A DNA stretch of 64,000 nucleotides, from NCBI RefSeq assembly GCF_019968905.1, contig NZ_CP079946.1, forward strand, positions 3,658,001 through 3,722,000, read 5' to 3'. The notes beneath the pieces were generated by a model. The model saw nothing but the letters and a program-made list of their open reading frames with translations, searched no databases and was not told the DNA's origin. This stretch comes from Corallococcus sp. EGB (GTDB lineage Bacteria; Myxococcota; Myxococcia; Myxococcales; Myxococcaceae). Both the position numbers and the translations under genes were made by a program. Below, piece after piece: positions 27,282-36,273 of the stretch; position 1 is the first letter of the stretch; each line of letters starts with the position of its first letter.

Positions 27282-28558
27282 GGGACCAGGAACTGGCGCC
27301 CGGGTTGCAATGGCCCCCGGGTGCCGGGGAAGTGCTTCGGGAAAGGCATCAGGGTGACGCGGTGATCCGCGAGGACGAGTTGACGTCGGGGCCGAGGTTG
27401 TCGCCGCGGTTGGACGTGGCGGCGGTGGGCAATGCCTCTCAGCTGGCGGGGATGCGGGCGGAGTGGAACGCGCTGCTGGACGCGAGCACGGCCGGTCCGT
27501 TCAACGCATGGGAGTGGCTGTATCCGTGGTGCCGGCGCATCGCGCCCGACGTGCGGCCGCTGGTGCTGACGGCGCGAGACAGGCTGGGCACGCTGGTGGG
27601 CCTGCTGCCGCTGGGGCTGGAGCACCGCTGGGTGAACGGGGTGCGCGTGCGGCGCCTGGGCTTCCTGGGGGAGACGCACGTGGGCAGCGACTACCTGGAC
27701 GTGGTGGCGCGCAAGGGCCGCGAGGCGGAGGTGGCCCGGGCGTTCTTCCAGGTGCTCCAGGGGCTTCGCGACGAGTGGGATGTGTTGGATTTGACGGACC
27801 TGCGTGAGGGTTCGACGACGCTCGGCGTGGCGCGCGAGGTGTTTGGCGACGTGCGCGTGTCGGAGCGCTACGTGTGCCCCTACGAGACGCTGGTGCCGGG
27901 CGAGCCGTTCGATGCCTTCCTCAAGCGCACGGGCCGGCGGGACAACTACCTGCGCCGGCGCAAGTGGCTGGAGAAGCAGGACGGCTACCGCATCGAGCGC
28001 ACGGACGCGCCGGGTGGGTTGGCCGGTCCGATGACGGACTTCCTCCGGCTGCACGCGCTGCGCTGGTCCTCGGATGGCGGGTCGCAGGGCATCAAGGGCG
28101 CTGGGGTGGAGGCGTTCCACCGGGATGCGACGCAGTGGCTGGCGGAGCGGGGCCGGCTGCGGATGTACACGATGAAGGTGGGCGGCCAGGCGGTGGCGTC
28201 CGTGTACGGCATCCTCCATGGCCAGACGTTCGTGTACTTCCAGTCCGGCTATGACCCGGCGTGGCGCAACCGCAGCGTGGGGCTGGTGCTGGTGGGCGAG
28301 ACGTTCAAGGACGCCATCGAGATGGGCCTGACGGAGTACGACTTCCTGCGGGGCACGGAGACGTACAAGTCCGACTGGGTGACGAAGCAGCGGCAGACGG
28401 TGTCGCTGCGCGTGCACGGCGCGGGCTTCGCGGGCGGGTGGTTCACGCGCTCCGAGGCGTGGGCCCGCCAGACGCGCAACGCGGTGAAGGGGGTGCTGTC
28501 CGACGCGCTGGTGGAGAAGGTGCGCCGGTTCCGTCGGAGGAAGGCCGCGGTGCATTGA
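27278..28558 (+). CDS. exoI: GNAT-fold acyltransferase ExoI
   Basis: A protein of about 426 residues, same family as ExoG: W-N-A-L-L-D near the start, W-L-Y-P-W-C, G-E-T-H-V-G-S-D-Y-L-D-V, then R-D-N-Y-L-R-R-R-K-W-L, Y-F-Q-S-G-Y-D-P and Y-D-F-L-R-G-T-E-T-Y-K. The start is uncertain. GTG 27278 overlaps the exoH stop (GTGA), the usual junction in this region; GTG 27362 would remove 28 residues that look unconserved. The frame is open far upstream, but that stretch is exoH read out of frame. It is the last gene of the first exo block. Confidence 0.85.
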   Translation: MRDQELAPGLQWPPGAGEVLRERHQGDAVIREDELTSGPRLSPRLDVAAVGNASQLAGMRAEWNALLDASTAGPFNAWEWLYPWCRRIAPDVRPLVLTARDRLGTLVGLLPLGLEHRWVNGVRVRRLGFLGETHVGSDYLDVVARKGREAEVARAFFQVLQGLRDEWDVLDLTDLREGSTTLGVAREVFGDVRVSERYVCPYETLVPGEPFDAFLKRTGRRDNYLRRRKWLEKQDGYRIERTDAPGGLAGPMTDFLRLHALRWSSDGGSQGIKGAGVEAFHRDATQWLAERGRLRMYTMKVGGQAVASVYGILHGQTFVYFQSGYDPAWRNRSVGLVLVGETFKDAIEMGLTEYDFLRGTETYKSDWVTKQRQTVSLRVHGAGFAGGWFTRSEAWARQTRNAVKGVLSDALVEKVRRFRRRKAAVH

Positions 28559-28596
28559 CGCCCGGGGGGGCACGGGCCGAGGTGACGGTGGGGAGG

Positions 28597-28611
28597 CGGG
28601 CCGGAGGCCCG
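28597..28611. terminator. Possible bidirectional terminator hairpin
   Basis: CGGGCC-GGA-GGCCCG lies in the 78-bp gap between the convergent exoI and cycH-like genes. No T-tract, so this is a weak call. Confidence 0.3.
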
Positions 28612-28636
28612 GCCCTTCACGACGCACACCGTAGCG

Positions 28637-29590
28637 CTACGGCTGCGCGACCTCCGCGCGCAGCTGGGCGATGGCGGGGGCCAGCTGCGGGGGCTGCATG
28701 TTCTTGGGCACTTCCACCGTGAAGCGTTCGAAATGCGCCAGCGCGCCTGCCTTGTCGCCCCGGCGCAGCGACAGGCTGCCCAGGAAGATGAGCGCCTCCT
28801 GTGCGTCCGGCCACGTGTCCACCAGCTCCGTCAGCTCCTGCTCCGCGCCCTGCAGGTCGCCCTGCGATGTCGCGCGCAGCACGCCCCGGTGCACCCGCAG
28901 CTCCACGTTGAACGGATCCACCGCCAGGCCCTTCAGCGTCACCTTCATCGCTTCGTCGAACTGCTGCTGGCGGATGAGCTCGTGGCTCAGCATCGACGCG
29001 GCCTCCACGTCGCCCGGGTTCGACGCCAGCCGCTGGCGCGCCTGCTCCAGTTCGTCGTTCTCCTCGGGCAGCTGCGCCTGCTGCTGGGCCATGCCCGGCG
29101 GCGTCGCGCCCGTGCCCATCTGCCCTTCCTCGCGCGGCTTCTGCTCGGACACGAGCAGGTAGCTCAGCCCTCCGAAGAAGACCACGATGCCCGCGCCCCA
29201 CATCGCGCCCACCAGCTGCGGATTGCGCGACGCCCAGCCCGTGGGCGCCGGCACGTTGCGCGCGGGTGACCTCTCTCCCGCCGCCTGCCGCTTCTGGTGC
29301 TCGTCCTTCGCGCGCAGCGCGGCGGCCGCCTCCTTCTCCAGGCGCGCCTTCTCCGCCGTGTAGTGCTCCGCGCTGAAGTGGTGCTTCTCCGCCTCCAGCG
29401 TCCGCAGCTGCTCGATGAGCGACTGCGCCCGCTGCGCCAGGTCGTCCGCCGTACCGTCCGCCCTGGGCGGGGTGTCCGGCAGCGCGCTCCCCGTCTTCAT
29501 CTTCATGTAGAGGAGCCACGCGGCCGCCAGCACGAAGGCGACCGACAGGACGATGATTCCGGGCAACCAGTTGGTGGGCTCGGGCTGCAT
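28637..29590 (-). CDS. Cytochrome c biogenesis TPR protein (CcmI/CycH-like)
   Basis: A 317-residue membrane-anchored protein. Two hydrophobic segments are seen: residues about 10-28 (I-I-V-L-S-V-A-F-V-L-A-A-A-W-L) and about 128-147. Between them is a charged helical loop (L-E-A-E-K-H-H-F-S-A-E-H-Y). The C-terminal 150 residues are TPR-like (A-S-M-L-S-H-E-L-I-R-Q-Q-Q-F-D-E-A). This is the layout of CcmI/CycH, which holds apocytochrome c for heme ligation. It is the last gene of the ccm operon, 3 bp after ccmH. Confidence 0.8.
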   Translation of the reverse strand: MQPEPTNWLPGIIVLSVAFVLAAAWLLYMKMKTGSALPDTPPRADGTADDLAQRAQSLIEQLRTLEAEKHHFSAEHYTAEKARLEKEAAAALRAKDEHQKRQAAGERSPARNVPAPTGWASRNPQLVGAMWGAGIVVFFGGLSYLLVSEQKPREEGQMGTGATPPGMAQQQAQLPEENDELEQARQRLASNPGDVEAASMLSHELIRQQQFDEAMKVTLKGLAVDPFNVELRVHRGVLRATSQGDLQGAEQELTELVDTWPDAQEALIFLGSLSLRRGDKAGALAHFERFTVEVPKNMQPPQLAPAIAQLRAEVAQP

Positions 29591-29593
29591 GGC

Positions 29594-30097
29594 TTAGCGC
29601 TCCAGCTCCCGGCGCACGGCCTGGAGGTAGGGGTCCGCGTCGTCCGGAGACGGCGCGGGTGTGGAAGGGGAGGGGACCTGCGCGGCTTCCGCGGGCGCGG
29701 CGCCCTCGGGCAAGGGCTGACGCTGTTTCAGGATGACGAAGAGGCCGCCCAGCACCAGCGCCACCGGTCCCAGCCACACGAACCAGTTGAAGCCCTCCGC
29801 GCGCGGCTCCAGCAACACCCACTCGCCGTAGCGCGCCACGAAGTAGTCGACGATCTCCGTGTCCGTCTTGCCCGCGGAGACCAGCTCGCGCACCTTGTCC
29901 AACTGGGCGCGCGCCATGGAGGACGGGCTGTCCGCCACCGACAGGCCCTGGCACACCGCGCAGCGCAGCTTCTTCGCCAGCTGCTGCACCCGGACTTCCT
30001 GCTCCGGCGCGAGCGGCTCACTCGCGGCCTGCTGCGGCGCGAACTGCCCCGTGGCAAGGCTCAGGGCGAGGGTCAACGAGACGAGGACGGCATTCAT
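29594..30097 (-). CDS. ccmH: Cytochrome c maturation protein CcmH
   Basis: A 167-residue protein of the CcmH/CycL family. A signal peptide (residues 1-17) is followed by the thioredox motif L-R-C-A-V-C and the family's I-V-D-Y-F-V-A-R-Y-G-E-W-V-L-L-E-P. A membrane helix at about residues 107-125 (F-V-W-L-G-P-V-A-L-V-L-G-G-L-F-V) and a short tail end it. It keeps apocytochrome c cysteines reduced for heme attachment, with CcmG and CcmF. It is coupled to the CcmI-like gene downstream. Confidence 0.93.
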   Translation of the reverse strand: MNAVLVSLTLALSLATGQFAPQQAASEPLAPEQEVRVQQLAKKLRCAVCQGLSVADSPSSMARAQLDKVRELVSAGKTDTEIVDYFVARYGEWVLLEPRAEGFNWFVWLGPVALVLGGLFVILKQRQPLPEGAAPAEAAQVPSPSTPAPSPDDADPYLQAVRRELER

Positions 30098-30212
30098 CGG
30101 GGGCTCCAGCGGGGGCCGTCCCTAACTACCGCCCCCTGACGGGTATTGCACAGGGATTCCTGGGCCGCACGCCCGCCGCTCGGGCAGCCCCCCTTTGGCA
30201 CTTCCGAAGGCC

Positions 30213-31448
30213 TCAGCCCCGGTACGCCGGGTCCTGCTCGGTCTCCAGGTCCTGGTCCGGGTCGTAGGGGTCCTCGTCCGGTGGCAGGTACCCGGCCGGC
30301 TCGTCCCGGCCCAGCGCCTGGCGCACGGCATGGAAGCCCACCGCCCCCAGGCCCACGAGGAACGCGAGGGGCCCCACCGCGAGCTTCACCCCCGCGAGCG
30401 CCCAGAGCAGGCTCACGCTCACCGCGCCCACCGGCGCCCACCGCAGGAAGGCCGGGCGCTCCACGTCCGGCCGCAGCGCCGCGAGCACCAGCACCGACAG
30501 GAGCACCAGCAGCGGCAGCTCCGACAGGGGCAGGTCCCAGCCCGAGCGCGACGCGACGCCGCCCCCCGCGCTGTAGAGCGAATCATCCGAGGCCTGCGTC
30601 GTGGGAATCACGCGCAGCTCCGGTGGCCCGGCGCGCACGCTGCCGGGCACCGGCGCGTTGTCCGGCAGGGGCGAGCCGTCCGCCATCACCTTGCCCCAGG
30701 GCAGGTAGAGCGCCGCCACGCACACCGCCACGCCCGCCAGCGCCAGCACCCGGGGGAAGCCCAGCAGCGAGCGCCACTCGAAGTGGCGGCCCACGCCATC
30801 CGGCTCCGCGATGACCCGCCGGTACTGCTCCACGGCGATGAGCGCCGTCCCCGCCGCCCAGAGGGGGAAGAGCAGGTTGAAGCCGGAGAGCAGCCGCACC
30901 GACAGCGCCAGGAGCAGCAGCGTGAACGCGGCGGGCACCTCCGGCCGCATCAGCGCCAGCGGCACGGAGTCCACCCAGCCGGGCGCGTCGCCACTGCGCC
31001 GCAGCTCCCGCGCGGCGAGCGCCACGCAGCCCACCAGCGTCAGCAGCGTCCCCAGCACGCCCACGCTGGGGAAGAAGGGGAGGATGGACAGCACCAACGA
31101 GAACGCCACCAGCCCCACGCCCAGCACGCTCTGCGAGTGGCCCGGCACGTCCTTCAGCCAGCGCGGGCCCGTGTACGGCTCCTCGTCCTCGTACTCCTCG
31201 GGGGGAGGCTGTGCGCGGGAGCCACGCGGGGGCGGCGTGTCGCGGCCCTGCCGCGCGTCGTCCTCCTCCTCGTCCATGATCTCCGACGCATAGGCCGGCT
31301 CGGACGCGGGGCGGCTGGGGCGCTGGCTCTTCTTCGCGCTGGTCGCGCGAGGGGGCGGGAGCTGGCGTGCCGGCATCTTCGCGCCGCAGTTCTCGCAGTA
31401 GGCCAGGCGGACGTCCGCCGCGTTCTCACCGCACTCGGGGCACTGCAT
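30213..31448 (-). CDS. Zinc-ribbon membrane protein
   Basis: A 411-residue protein. It opens with a zinc ribbon (M-Q-C-P-E-C-G and Y-C-E-N-C-G-A), then a long charged, proline-rich and presumably disordered part (residues 30-115), and then about eight hydrophobic segments (for example V-L-G-V-G-L-V-A-F-S-L-V-L-S-I-L and L-L-V-L-L-S-V-L-V-L-A-A-L). The C-terminus is acidic. I do not recognise a named family. It lies in the ccm operon between ccmG and ccmH, where classical operons have nothing, so it may be a lineage-specific addition or an unrelated passenger. Confidence 0.75.
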   Translation of the reverse strand: MQCPECGENAADVRLAYCENCGAKMPARQLPPPRATSAKKSQRPSRPASEPAYASEIMDEEEDDARQGRDTPPPRGSRAQPPPEEYEDEEPYTGPRWLKDVPGHSQSVLGVGLVAFSLVLSILPFFPSVGVLGTLLTLVGCVALAARELRRSGDAPGWVDSVPLALMRPEVPAAFTLLLLALSVRLLSGFNLLFPLWAAGTALIAVEQYRRVIAEPDGVGRHFEWRSLLGFPRVLALAGVAVCVAALYLPWGKVMADGSPLPDNAPVPGSVRAGPPELRVIPTTQASDDSLYSAGGGVASRSGWDLPLSELPLLVLLSVLVLAALRPDVERPAFLRWAPVGAVSVSLLWALAGVKLAVGPLAFLVGLGAVGFHAVRQALGRDEPAGYLPPDEDPYDPDQDLETEQDPAYRG

Positions 31449-31601
31449 GGAAGCCCACCTCGCTGGGACCGGGGCCGGGGGAAGCCCCTGCGCACGACGC
31501 CGACAGCAGGGACTTACTACGGAAGCCGCGCTTGCCGCGAGGCGGCCCCGGGAGGTCCCTCCCTGCTCCCGGGGGCCTGCCGTCCGAGCGGGCAGCGTGA
31601 C

Positions 31602-32162
31602 TCAGTTTTGACGCGCGGCTTCCGCGGTGGAGCTGGCCAGGGGCTGGGTCAGCTCCTTCACCCGCTGCGCCAGCGTCTGCGGATCGATGGGACCCACGTG
31701 CTTGCCGCGGATGATGCCCTTCGCGTCGATGAAGTACGTCTCCGGCACGCCCGCGACGCCGTAGTCCACCGCCATGCGCGAGCGCTCGTCCATCAGCTGC
31801 GGGAAGCTCGCGCCCATGCGGCGCAGGAAGTCGCGGGCGTTGGGCTCCGTGTCCTCGAAGACGACGCCCATGAACACGGCCTGCGCGCCCAGCTCGCGCG
31901 AACCCCACTCGAGCACCGGGTGCTCGTACTTGCAGGGCCCGCACCACGACGCCCAGAAGTTGATGACCGCCGGGCGGCCCTGGAGGTCCGCGAGCTTCAC
32001 GGGGTCTCCGCCGTCCAGCGGCTTGAGCGTGAAGTCCGGCGCGGACGTGCCCTTCAGCATGAAGGGGACCTCGTGCGGATCCCGCCCGAAGCCCTGGTAG
32101 AGCACGGCGAGCAGCGCCGCGCCCGCCACGGTGAACAGCAGGGGAAGCCGCCAGCGCTTCAT
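31602..32162 (-). CDS. ccmG: Thiol:disulfide interchange protein CcmG/DsbE (TlpA-like)
   Basis: A 186-residue thioredoxin-fold protein anchored by one N-terminal membrane helix (residues about 7-22). The redox site is F-W-A-S-W-C-G-P-C-K, and V-A-G-V-P-E-T-Y-F-I-D contains the cis-Pro. It passes electrons to CcmH or apocytochrome c in the periplasm. ATG 32162 overlaps the ccmF stop by 4 bp (ATGA), so the two are coupled. Confidence 0.93.
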   Translation of the reverse strand: MKRWRLPLLFTVAGAALLAVLYQGFGRDPHEVPFMLKGTSAPDFTLKPLDGGDPVKLADLQGRPAVINFWASWCGPCKYEHPVLEWGSRELGAQAVFMGVVFEDTEPNARDFLRRMGASFPQLMDERSRMAVDYGVAGVPETYFIDAKGIIRGKHVGPIDPQTLAQRVKELTQPLASSTAEAARQN

Positions 32163-34183
32163 GCCGCACCCCGCTCGGCGTCACCGCTGGCCAGGGGAGG
32201 GGAGGCCCCCACCGTCGGCGCGTCCGCGCGCAGCACCGCGGCCCGGCGCTGCGGCCACACGGCGATGAGCGTGCCCAGGAGCAGGAGCGGCAGGCTGTAC
32301 CAGATCCATCCCACCAGCGGGAACACCCAGACGTTGAAGCTCGCCGTGCCCGTCGTCTCGCTGAAGGCCATCAGGGAGATGTAGAGGTCCTCCTTCGGCG
32401 ACTCGCGCACCGCGGGCGTGCCCACGGGGTCCGTGCTCCGCTCGTAGTAGTTCATGCGCGGGCGCAGCTCGCTCACCGTGCCGTTGGGCGCCGTCACCTC
32501 CAGGCGCGCGGCGACGAAGGTGCGGTGCGGCTCCTCGCCGCTGGACAGGCCCACGTACTTCAGCTGGTAGCCGTCCAGCATCATCGTGCCGTCCTTCTTC
32601 AGCGTGCCGGACGTGTGCTTCACGTACGCGCTGGAGGCCGCCACGGCGACGATGATGAGCACGATGCCCAGGTGCACCACGTAGCCGCCGAAGCGGCGGC
32701 GCGCCTTGCCCGTCGCGGTGGCGAGCGCCGTGACGAAGCCCTCCTTGCGCTCCGTCATGCGCACGCGCACCGGCACCACCAGCTCGCGCAGCGTGATGAC
32801 GGTGACGAAGCCGGCCAGCCCGAACGTGAGCAGCGGGTACACGCCGCGCAGCCCCGCCGCGTAGCAGGCCACCGTGATGACCACGCCCACCGCCGCGGGG
32901 ATGAGGAACTGCCGGCGCAGCGTGGCCTTGTCCGGCGTGCCCCAGGGCAGCACCGGGCCCACGCCCATGAGGAAGAGCACCGCGATGCCGCCCGGCACCG
33001 CCATCTTGTTGAAGTACGGCTCGCCCACGCTCACGCGGATGCCGCGCACGGCCTCCGACACCAGCGGGTAGAGCGTGCCCAACAGCACCGTGAAGGTGAT
33101 GGCCACGAAGACCAGGTTGTTCACCAGGATGCTCGCCTCGCGAGACATCATGGACGACAGCCGGCCCTCCGGCGCCAGGAGGTGGCCGCGCGTGGCCAGG
33201 AGGCCGATGCACACCACCAGCAGGATGCCGATGAAGACGAGGAACGTGGGCCCGATGTCCGACTGGGTGAACGAGTGCACCGAGTTGAAGATGCCGGAGC
33301 GGGTCATGAACGTGCCCAGGATGGTGAGCACGAACGACGCCAGCGCGAGGCTCAGCGTCCACAGCTTCAGCATCCGCTTGCGCTCCTGGACCATGGTGGA
33401 GTGCATGAACGCCGTGGCCGTCAGCCACGGCAGGAACGACGCGTTCTCCACCGGATCCCACGCCCAGTAGCCGCCCCAGCCCAAGACGGCGTACGCCCAC
33501 CACGAGCCCAGCACGATGCCCAGCGTGAGGAACATCCACGCGATGAGCGTCCAGCGCCGCAGCGGCGCCATCCACGCCTCGCCAATCTCCCCGCGCAAGA
33601 GGCCCGCCACGGCGACGCCGAAAGGCACCGTCATGCCCACGTAGCCCGCGTAGAGCATGGGCGGGTGGATGATCATCAGGAAGTGGTTCTGCAAAAGCGG
33701 GTTGGGGCCCGGACCGTCCGCCGGCACCGGCGACACCGCGCCCCAGGGGTTCGCGGGGCCCGCGATGAGGAAGGCGAAGAAGACGCCCACGGCCAGCATG
33801 GTGCCCAGCGCCAGCTGCATGTAGCGCGCGTGCTCCTTGCGGTGCACCCAGGCGAACGCCGCCACGTACGTGCCCATGATGAGGCCCCAGAAGAGGATGG
33901 ACCCCTCCAGCGCGCTCCAGAGCGACACGATGGTGTAGATGAGCGGCGTGGCGCGGCTGCCCACCTGGGCCACGTACTTCACGCTGAAGTCGTGGCGGAT
34001 GAGCGCCTCCACCATCACCAGGTTGCTGCCGATCATGCACGCGGCGAAGCCCCACACCGCGCGCAGCACCCACGGATAGCTGGCGTCGTTGCGGCGCAGG
34101 CCGCCCACCAGTCCCAGGACCGCGCCGAACGCCGCGAAGGCCAGGCCCGCGAGGACCAGCCCGTAACCCAGCATCCCGTTCAC
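32159..34183 (-). CDS. ccmF: Cytochrome c heme lyase subunit CcmF
   Basis: A 674-residue polytopic membrane protein with about 15 helices. The heme-handling WWD motif is L-G-W-G-G-Y-W-A-W-D-P-V-E-N, and H-P-P-M-L-Y-A-G-Y is another family mark. It attaches heme from CcmE to apocytochrome c together with CcmH. GTG 34183 overlaps the ccmE stop (GTGA), the usual coupling here; ATG 34174 is the alternative. A longer start at 34243 lies inside ccmE and is rejected. The C-terminus of about 20 residues is soluble. Confidence 0.95.
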   Translation of the reverse strand: MNGMLGYGLVLAGLAFAAFGAVLGLVGGLRRNDASYPWVLRAVWGFAACMIGSNLVMVEALIRHDFSVKYVAQVGSRATPLIYTIVSLWSALEGSILFWGLIMGTYVAAFAWVHRKEHARYMQLALGTMLAVGVFFAFLIAGPANPWGAVSPVPADGPGPNPLLQNHFLMIIHPPMLYAGYVGMTVPFGVAVAGLLRGEIGEAWMAPLRRWTLIAWMFLTLGIVLGSWWAYAVLGWGGYWAWDPVENASFLPWLTATAFMHSTMVQERKRMLKLWTLSLALASFVLTILGTFMTRSGIFNSVHSFTQSDIGPTFLVFIGILLVVCIGLLATRGHLLAPEGRLSSMMSREASILVNNLVFVAITFTVLLGTLYPLVSEAVRGIRVSVGEPYFNKMAVPGGIAVLFLMGVGPVLPWGTPDKATLRRQFLIPAAVGVVITVACYAAGLRGVYPLLTFGLAGFVTVITLRELVVPVRVRMTERKEGFVTALATATGKARRRFGGYVVHLGIVLIIVAVAASSAYVKHTSGTLKKDGTMMLDGYQLKYVGLSSGEEPHRTFVAARLEVTAPNGTVSELRPRMNYYERSTDPVGTPAVRESPKEDLYISLMAFSETTGTASFNVWVFPLVGWIWYSLPLLLLGTLIAVWPQRRAAVLRADAPTVGASPPLASGDAERGAA

Positions 34184-34674
34184 GGCGCCCCCGGCGGCGT
34201 CGCGGCCGCGGTGGTGGCGCCTTCGGACAGCGTGTCCTGCCACTTGCGCGGGGACTCGCCTTCCTTGGGCGCGCGGTACTCGTTGGAGTGGTTCACCATC
34301 AGCCGGTTGGACGTGAAGACGCCGGACTTGTCATAGGTGCCCTCCACCACGACGCCGATCTTCTCTCGGAACATCTGCGGCGGCGTCTCCAGCGAGCGCA
34401 CGTGCACGCTCGTCGCGTCCGCGTGCGCGTTGTCCGCCACGCGGAAGTCCAGCGTGGTGTGGGACTCGTTCCACTGGATGCTGCCCGGCTGCACCACGCC
34501 GCCCAGGCGGATGGTGGCCGTGTAGGCCTTGTCCCCGTTGGCGACCAGCTCCGACGGGCTCCAGTAGTAGACGAGGTTGTCCCCGATGTTGCCGAAGGCG
34601 ATGAAGCCCAGGCCCGCGCCGGCGAAGAGCAGGGCTCCCAGCGCGATGAGGCGGTTGCGGTTGACGGGCGTCAT
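34180..34674 (-). CDS. ccmE: Heme chaperone CcmE
   Basis: A 164-residue periplasmic heme chaperone with one membrane anchor (residues about 9-28). The OB-fold part has I-R-L-G-G-V-V-Q-P-G-S-I, and the heme-binding HxxxY motif is H129-S-N-E-Y133. The His binds heme covalently and hands it to CcmF. ATG 34674 has AAGGAG 7 bases upstream, which lies at the end of the small ccmD gene. The frame is open to 34806, but that stretch covers ccmD out of frame. Confidence 0.95.
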   Translation of the reverse strand: MTPVNRNRLIALGALLFAGAGLGFIAFGNIGDNLVYYWSPSELVANGDKAYTATIRLGGVVQPGSIQWNESHTTLDFRVADNAHADATSVHVRSLETPPQMFREKIGVVVEGTYDKSGVFTSNRLMVNHSNEYRAPKEGESPRKWQDTLSEGATTAAATPPGAP

Positions 34675-34678
34675 GGGC

Positions 34679-34849
34679 TCACTCCTTCGAATCAGCGGAG
34701 GCGCGGGGACGGCGCGCCCAGAGGGAAACCGAGTAGAGCACGAAGGCGGCCACGGAGATGCCGTAGCACGCCTGCACGTACCCCCAACCACCCTGGAGAC
34801 GGCCACTGCCCACCTGGGCCAGCAGCATCAGCGACGTCAGCGAGGTCAT
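34679..34849 (-). CDS. ccmD: Heme exporter small protein CcmD
   Basis: A 56-residue gene in the 177-bp gap between ccmC and ccmE. It runs from ATG 34849 to TGA 34679-34681 and encodes one membrane helix (G-I-S-V-A-A-F-V-L-Y-S-V-S-L-W-A) preceded by Y-V-Q-A-C-Y and followed by R-R-P-R. That is the plan of CcmD (Y-V-x-x-A/C-Y before the helix and a basic patch after it). CcmD stabilises the CcmABC-CcmE complex and helps release holo-CcmE. Its ATG is 2 bp after the ccmC stop, and its end holds the ccmE ribosome site. Its size makes it easy to miss. Confidence 0.85.
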   Translation of the reverse strand: MTSLTSLMLLAQVGSGRLQGGWGYVQACYGISVAAFVLYSVSLWARRPRASADSKE

Positions 34850-34851
34850 GT

Positions 34852-35565
34852 TCAGGCCACCTTCGAGGAATGGGACGCGCGCACCGCGGGATCATCCGTG
34901 GGCAGCGCGTCCGGCAGCGCCACCTCCGCCTTCCGATCCGCCAGCGCGATGCGGTAGCGGTGCACCATGAAGAGGATGAGCAGCGCCAGCATGCCGAACG
35001 CGGCCACGCGCAGCGGCAGCACCATGTTCGGGTCCACCGTCTTGGGGCTGGACTGCACCTGGTGGAGGCTGCGCCACCACCGCACGGAGAACCACACGAT
35101 GGGCAGGTTGATGGCCCCGATGATGGCCACCACCGCGCTCCACACCGCGCGCTTCTCCGGGTCCTCCACGAAGCGCCGCAGCACCAGGTAGCCCGTGTAG
35201 GACACCAGCAGGATGGCCTCCGACGTCAGGCGCGGGTCCCACGACCAGTACACGCCCCACGTGGGGCGGCCCCAGATGGAGCCCGTAATCATGCCCAGCG
35301 TGCCGAAGAGCAGGCCGACCTCCGCGGAGGCCTCCGCCATCGCGTCCGTCTTCCACGACGGACGCATCAGGTACGTCACCGCGGCCACGAAGTTGATGAA
35401 CATGGCCATCATGGCCATCCACTGGAGCGGCACGTGGACGTACATGATGCGCTGCACGTCACCCATCTCCCGGTCCGGCGGCGCCCACGCAAGGCCCAGC
35501 CACCAGCCCGCGCCCAGCAGTGCCAGCGCCAGCGCCGGCAAGCCAAACTTGACGAACTTGTTCAT
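34852..35565 (-). CDS. ccmC: Heme transporter/delivery protein CcmC
   Basis: A 237-residue membrane protein with six predicted helices. It has the tryptophan-rich WWD heme motif W-G-V-Y-W-S-W-D-P-R-L-T and the conserved His in Y-V-H-V-P at the first periplasmic loop. It loads heme on CcmE in the periplasm. It starts 3 bp after ccmB and runs straight into ccmD. Confidence 0.95.
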   Translation of the reverse strand: MNKFVKFGLPALALALLGAGWWLGLAWAPPDREMGDVQRIMYVHVPLQWMAMMAMFINFVAAVTYLMRPSWKTDAMAEASAEVGLLFGTLGMITGSIWGRPTWGVYWSWDPRLTSEAILLVSYTGYLVLRRFVEDPEKRAVWSAVVAIIGAINLPIVWFSVRWWRSLHQVQSSPKTVDPNMVLPLRVAAFGMLALLILFMVHRYRIALADRKAEVALPDALPTDDPAVRASHSSKVA

Positions 35566-35568
35566 CCT

Positions 35569-36273
35569 TCAGTCCTCGATGACTCGGGGAAACAGCACGA
35601 AGCCTACGCCCCAGTAAATCAGATTGAACCCCAGCAGCAGCCCCTGCCATGAGCCCAGCTGCTGCATCGGGTCACCCTGGAGTACGAGCGTGGTCCCCTT
35701 GGCAGCGGACAGGAGGGCCGGGATGACGAGCGGGAACAATAGCAGAGGCAGCAGCACATCTCGGGCCCGGGCGTTGCTGGAGATGGCCGCATACACGGTC
35801 CCCGGGGCGCTGAGCGCCAGGCTGCCCAGGACCAGGATGCCCGCCAGGTCACCGAGCCCGGTGACGATGCGCACGCCGTAGAGGGCCACCATCACCGGCA
35901 CCAGCAGCATCCCCAGGGCCAACAGCAGCAGGGCGTTGCCCAGCGCCTTGGACAGGAAGATGGCGCGCGCGTCCGCGGGGGCCAGGCGCACGCCGTCCAG
36001 GCAGGCGTTCTCCGTCTCCACGCGGAAGGACTCGCCCAGGGACAGCACGCTGGCGAAGAGGATGGCCAGCCACAGGTAGCCGCCCGCGTTGCGCTCCAGG
36101 AGCTTCGTGTCCGGGCCCAGCGCGAAGGAGAAGAGCAGCAGCGTGGCCATGGCGAAGAACACCAGCGCGTTGAGCCGCGCGCGGGTGCGCCATTCGATGA
36201 GCAGGTCCTTGCGCAGGAGGACGAGCGTCGTCGTCAGCAGGCCCGGACGGCGCTTCGGGGTCGGCGCGCTCAT
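35569..36273 (-). CDS. ccmB: Heme ABC transporter permease CcmB
   Basis: A 234-residue membrane protein with six hydrophobic segments, in the CcmB pattern: R-K-D-L-L-I-E-W-R-T near the start and F-S-F-A-L-G-P as a family mark. It forms the CcmABC(D) complex that releases holo-CcmE with ATP energy. ATG 36273 overlaps the ccmA stop by 4 bp. The open frame to 36864 only re-reads ccmA. Confidence 0.93.
   Translation of the reverse strand: MSAPTPKRRPGLLTTTLVLLRKDLLIEWRTRARLNALVFFAMATLLLFSFALGPDTKLLERNAGGYLWLAILFASVLSLGESFRVETENACLDGVRLAPADARAIFLSKALGNALLLLALGMLLVPVMVALYGVRIVTGLGDLAGILVLGSLALSAPGTVYAAISSNARARDVLLPLLLFPLVIPALLSAAKGTTLVLQGDPMQQLGSWQGLLLGFNLIYWGVGFVLFPRVIED

Noticed and set aside
34184-34243. 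Longer ccmF start inside ccmE.
   Set aside because: The added residues are ccmE out of frame and GTG 34183 overlaps the ccmE stop in the usual way.
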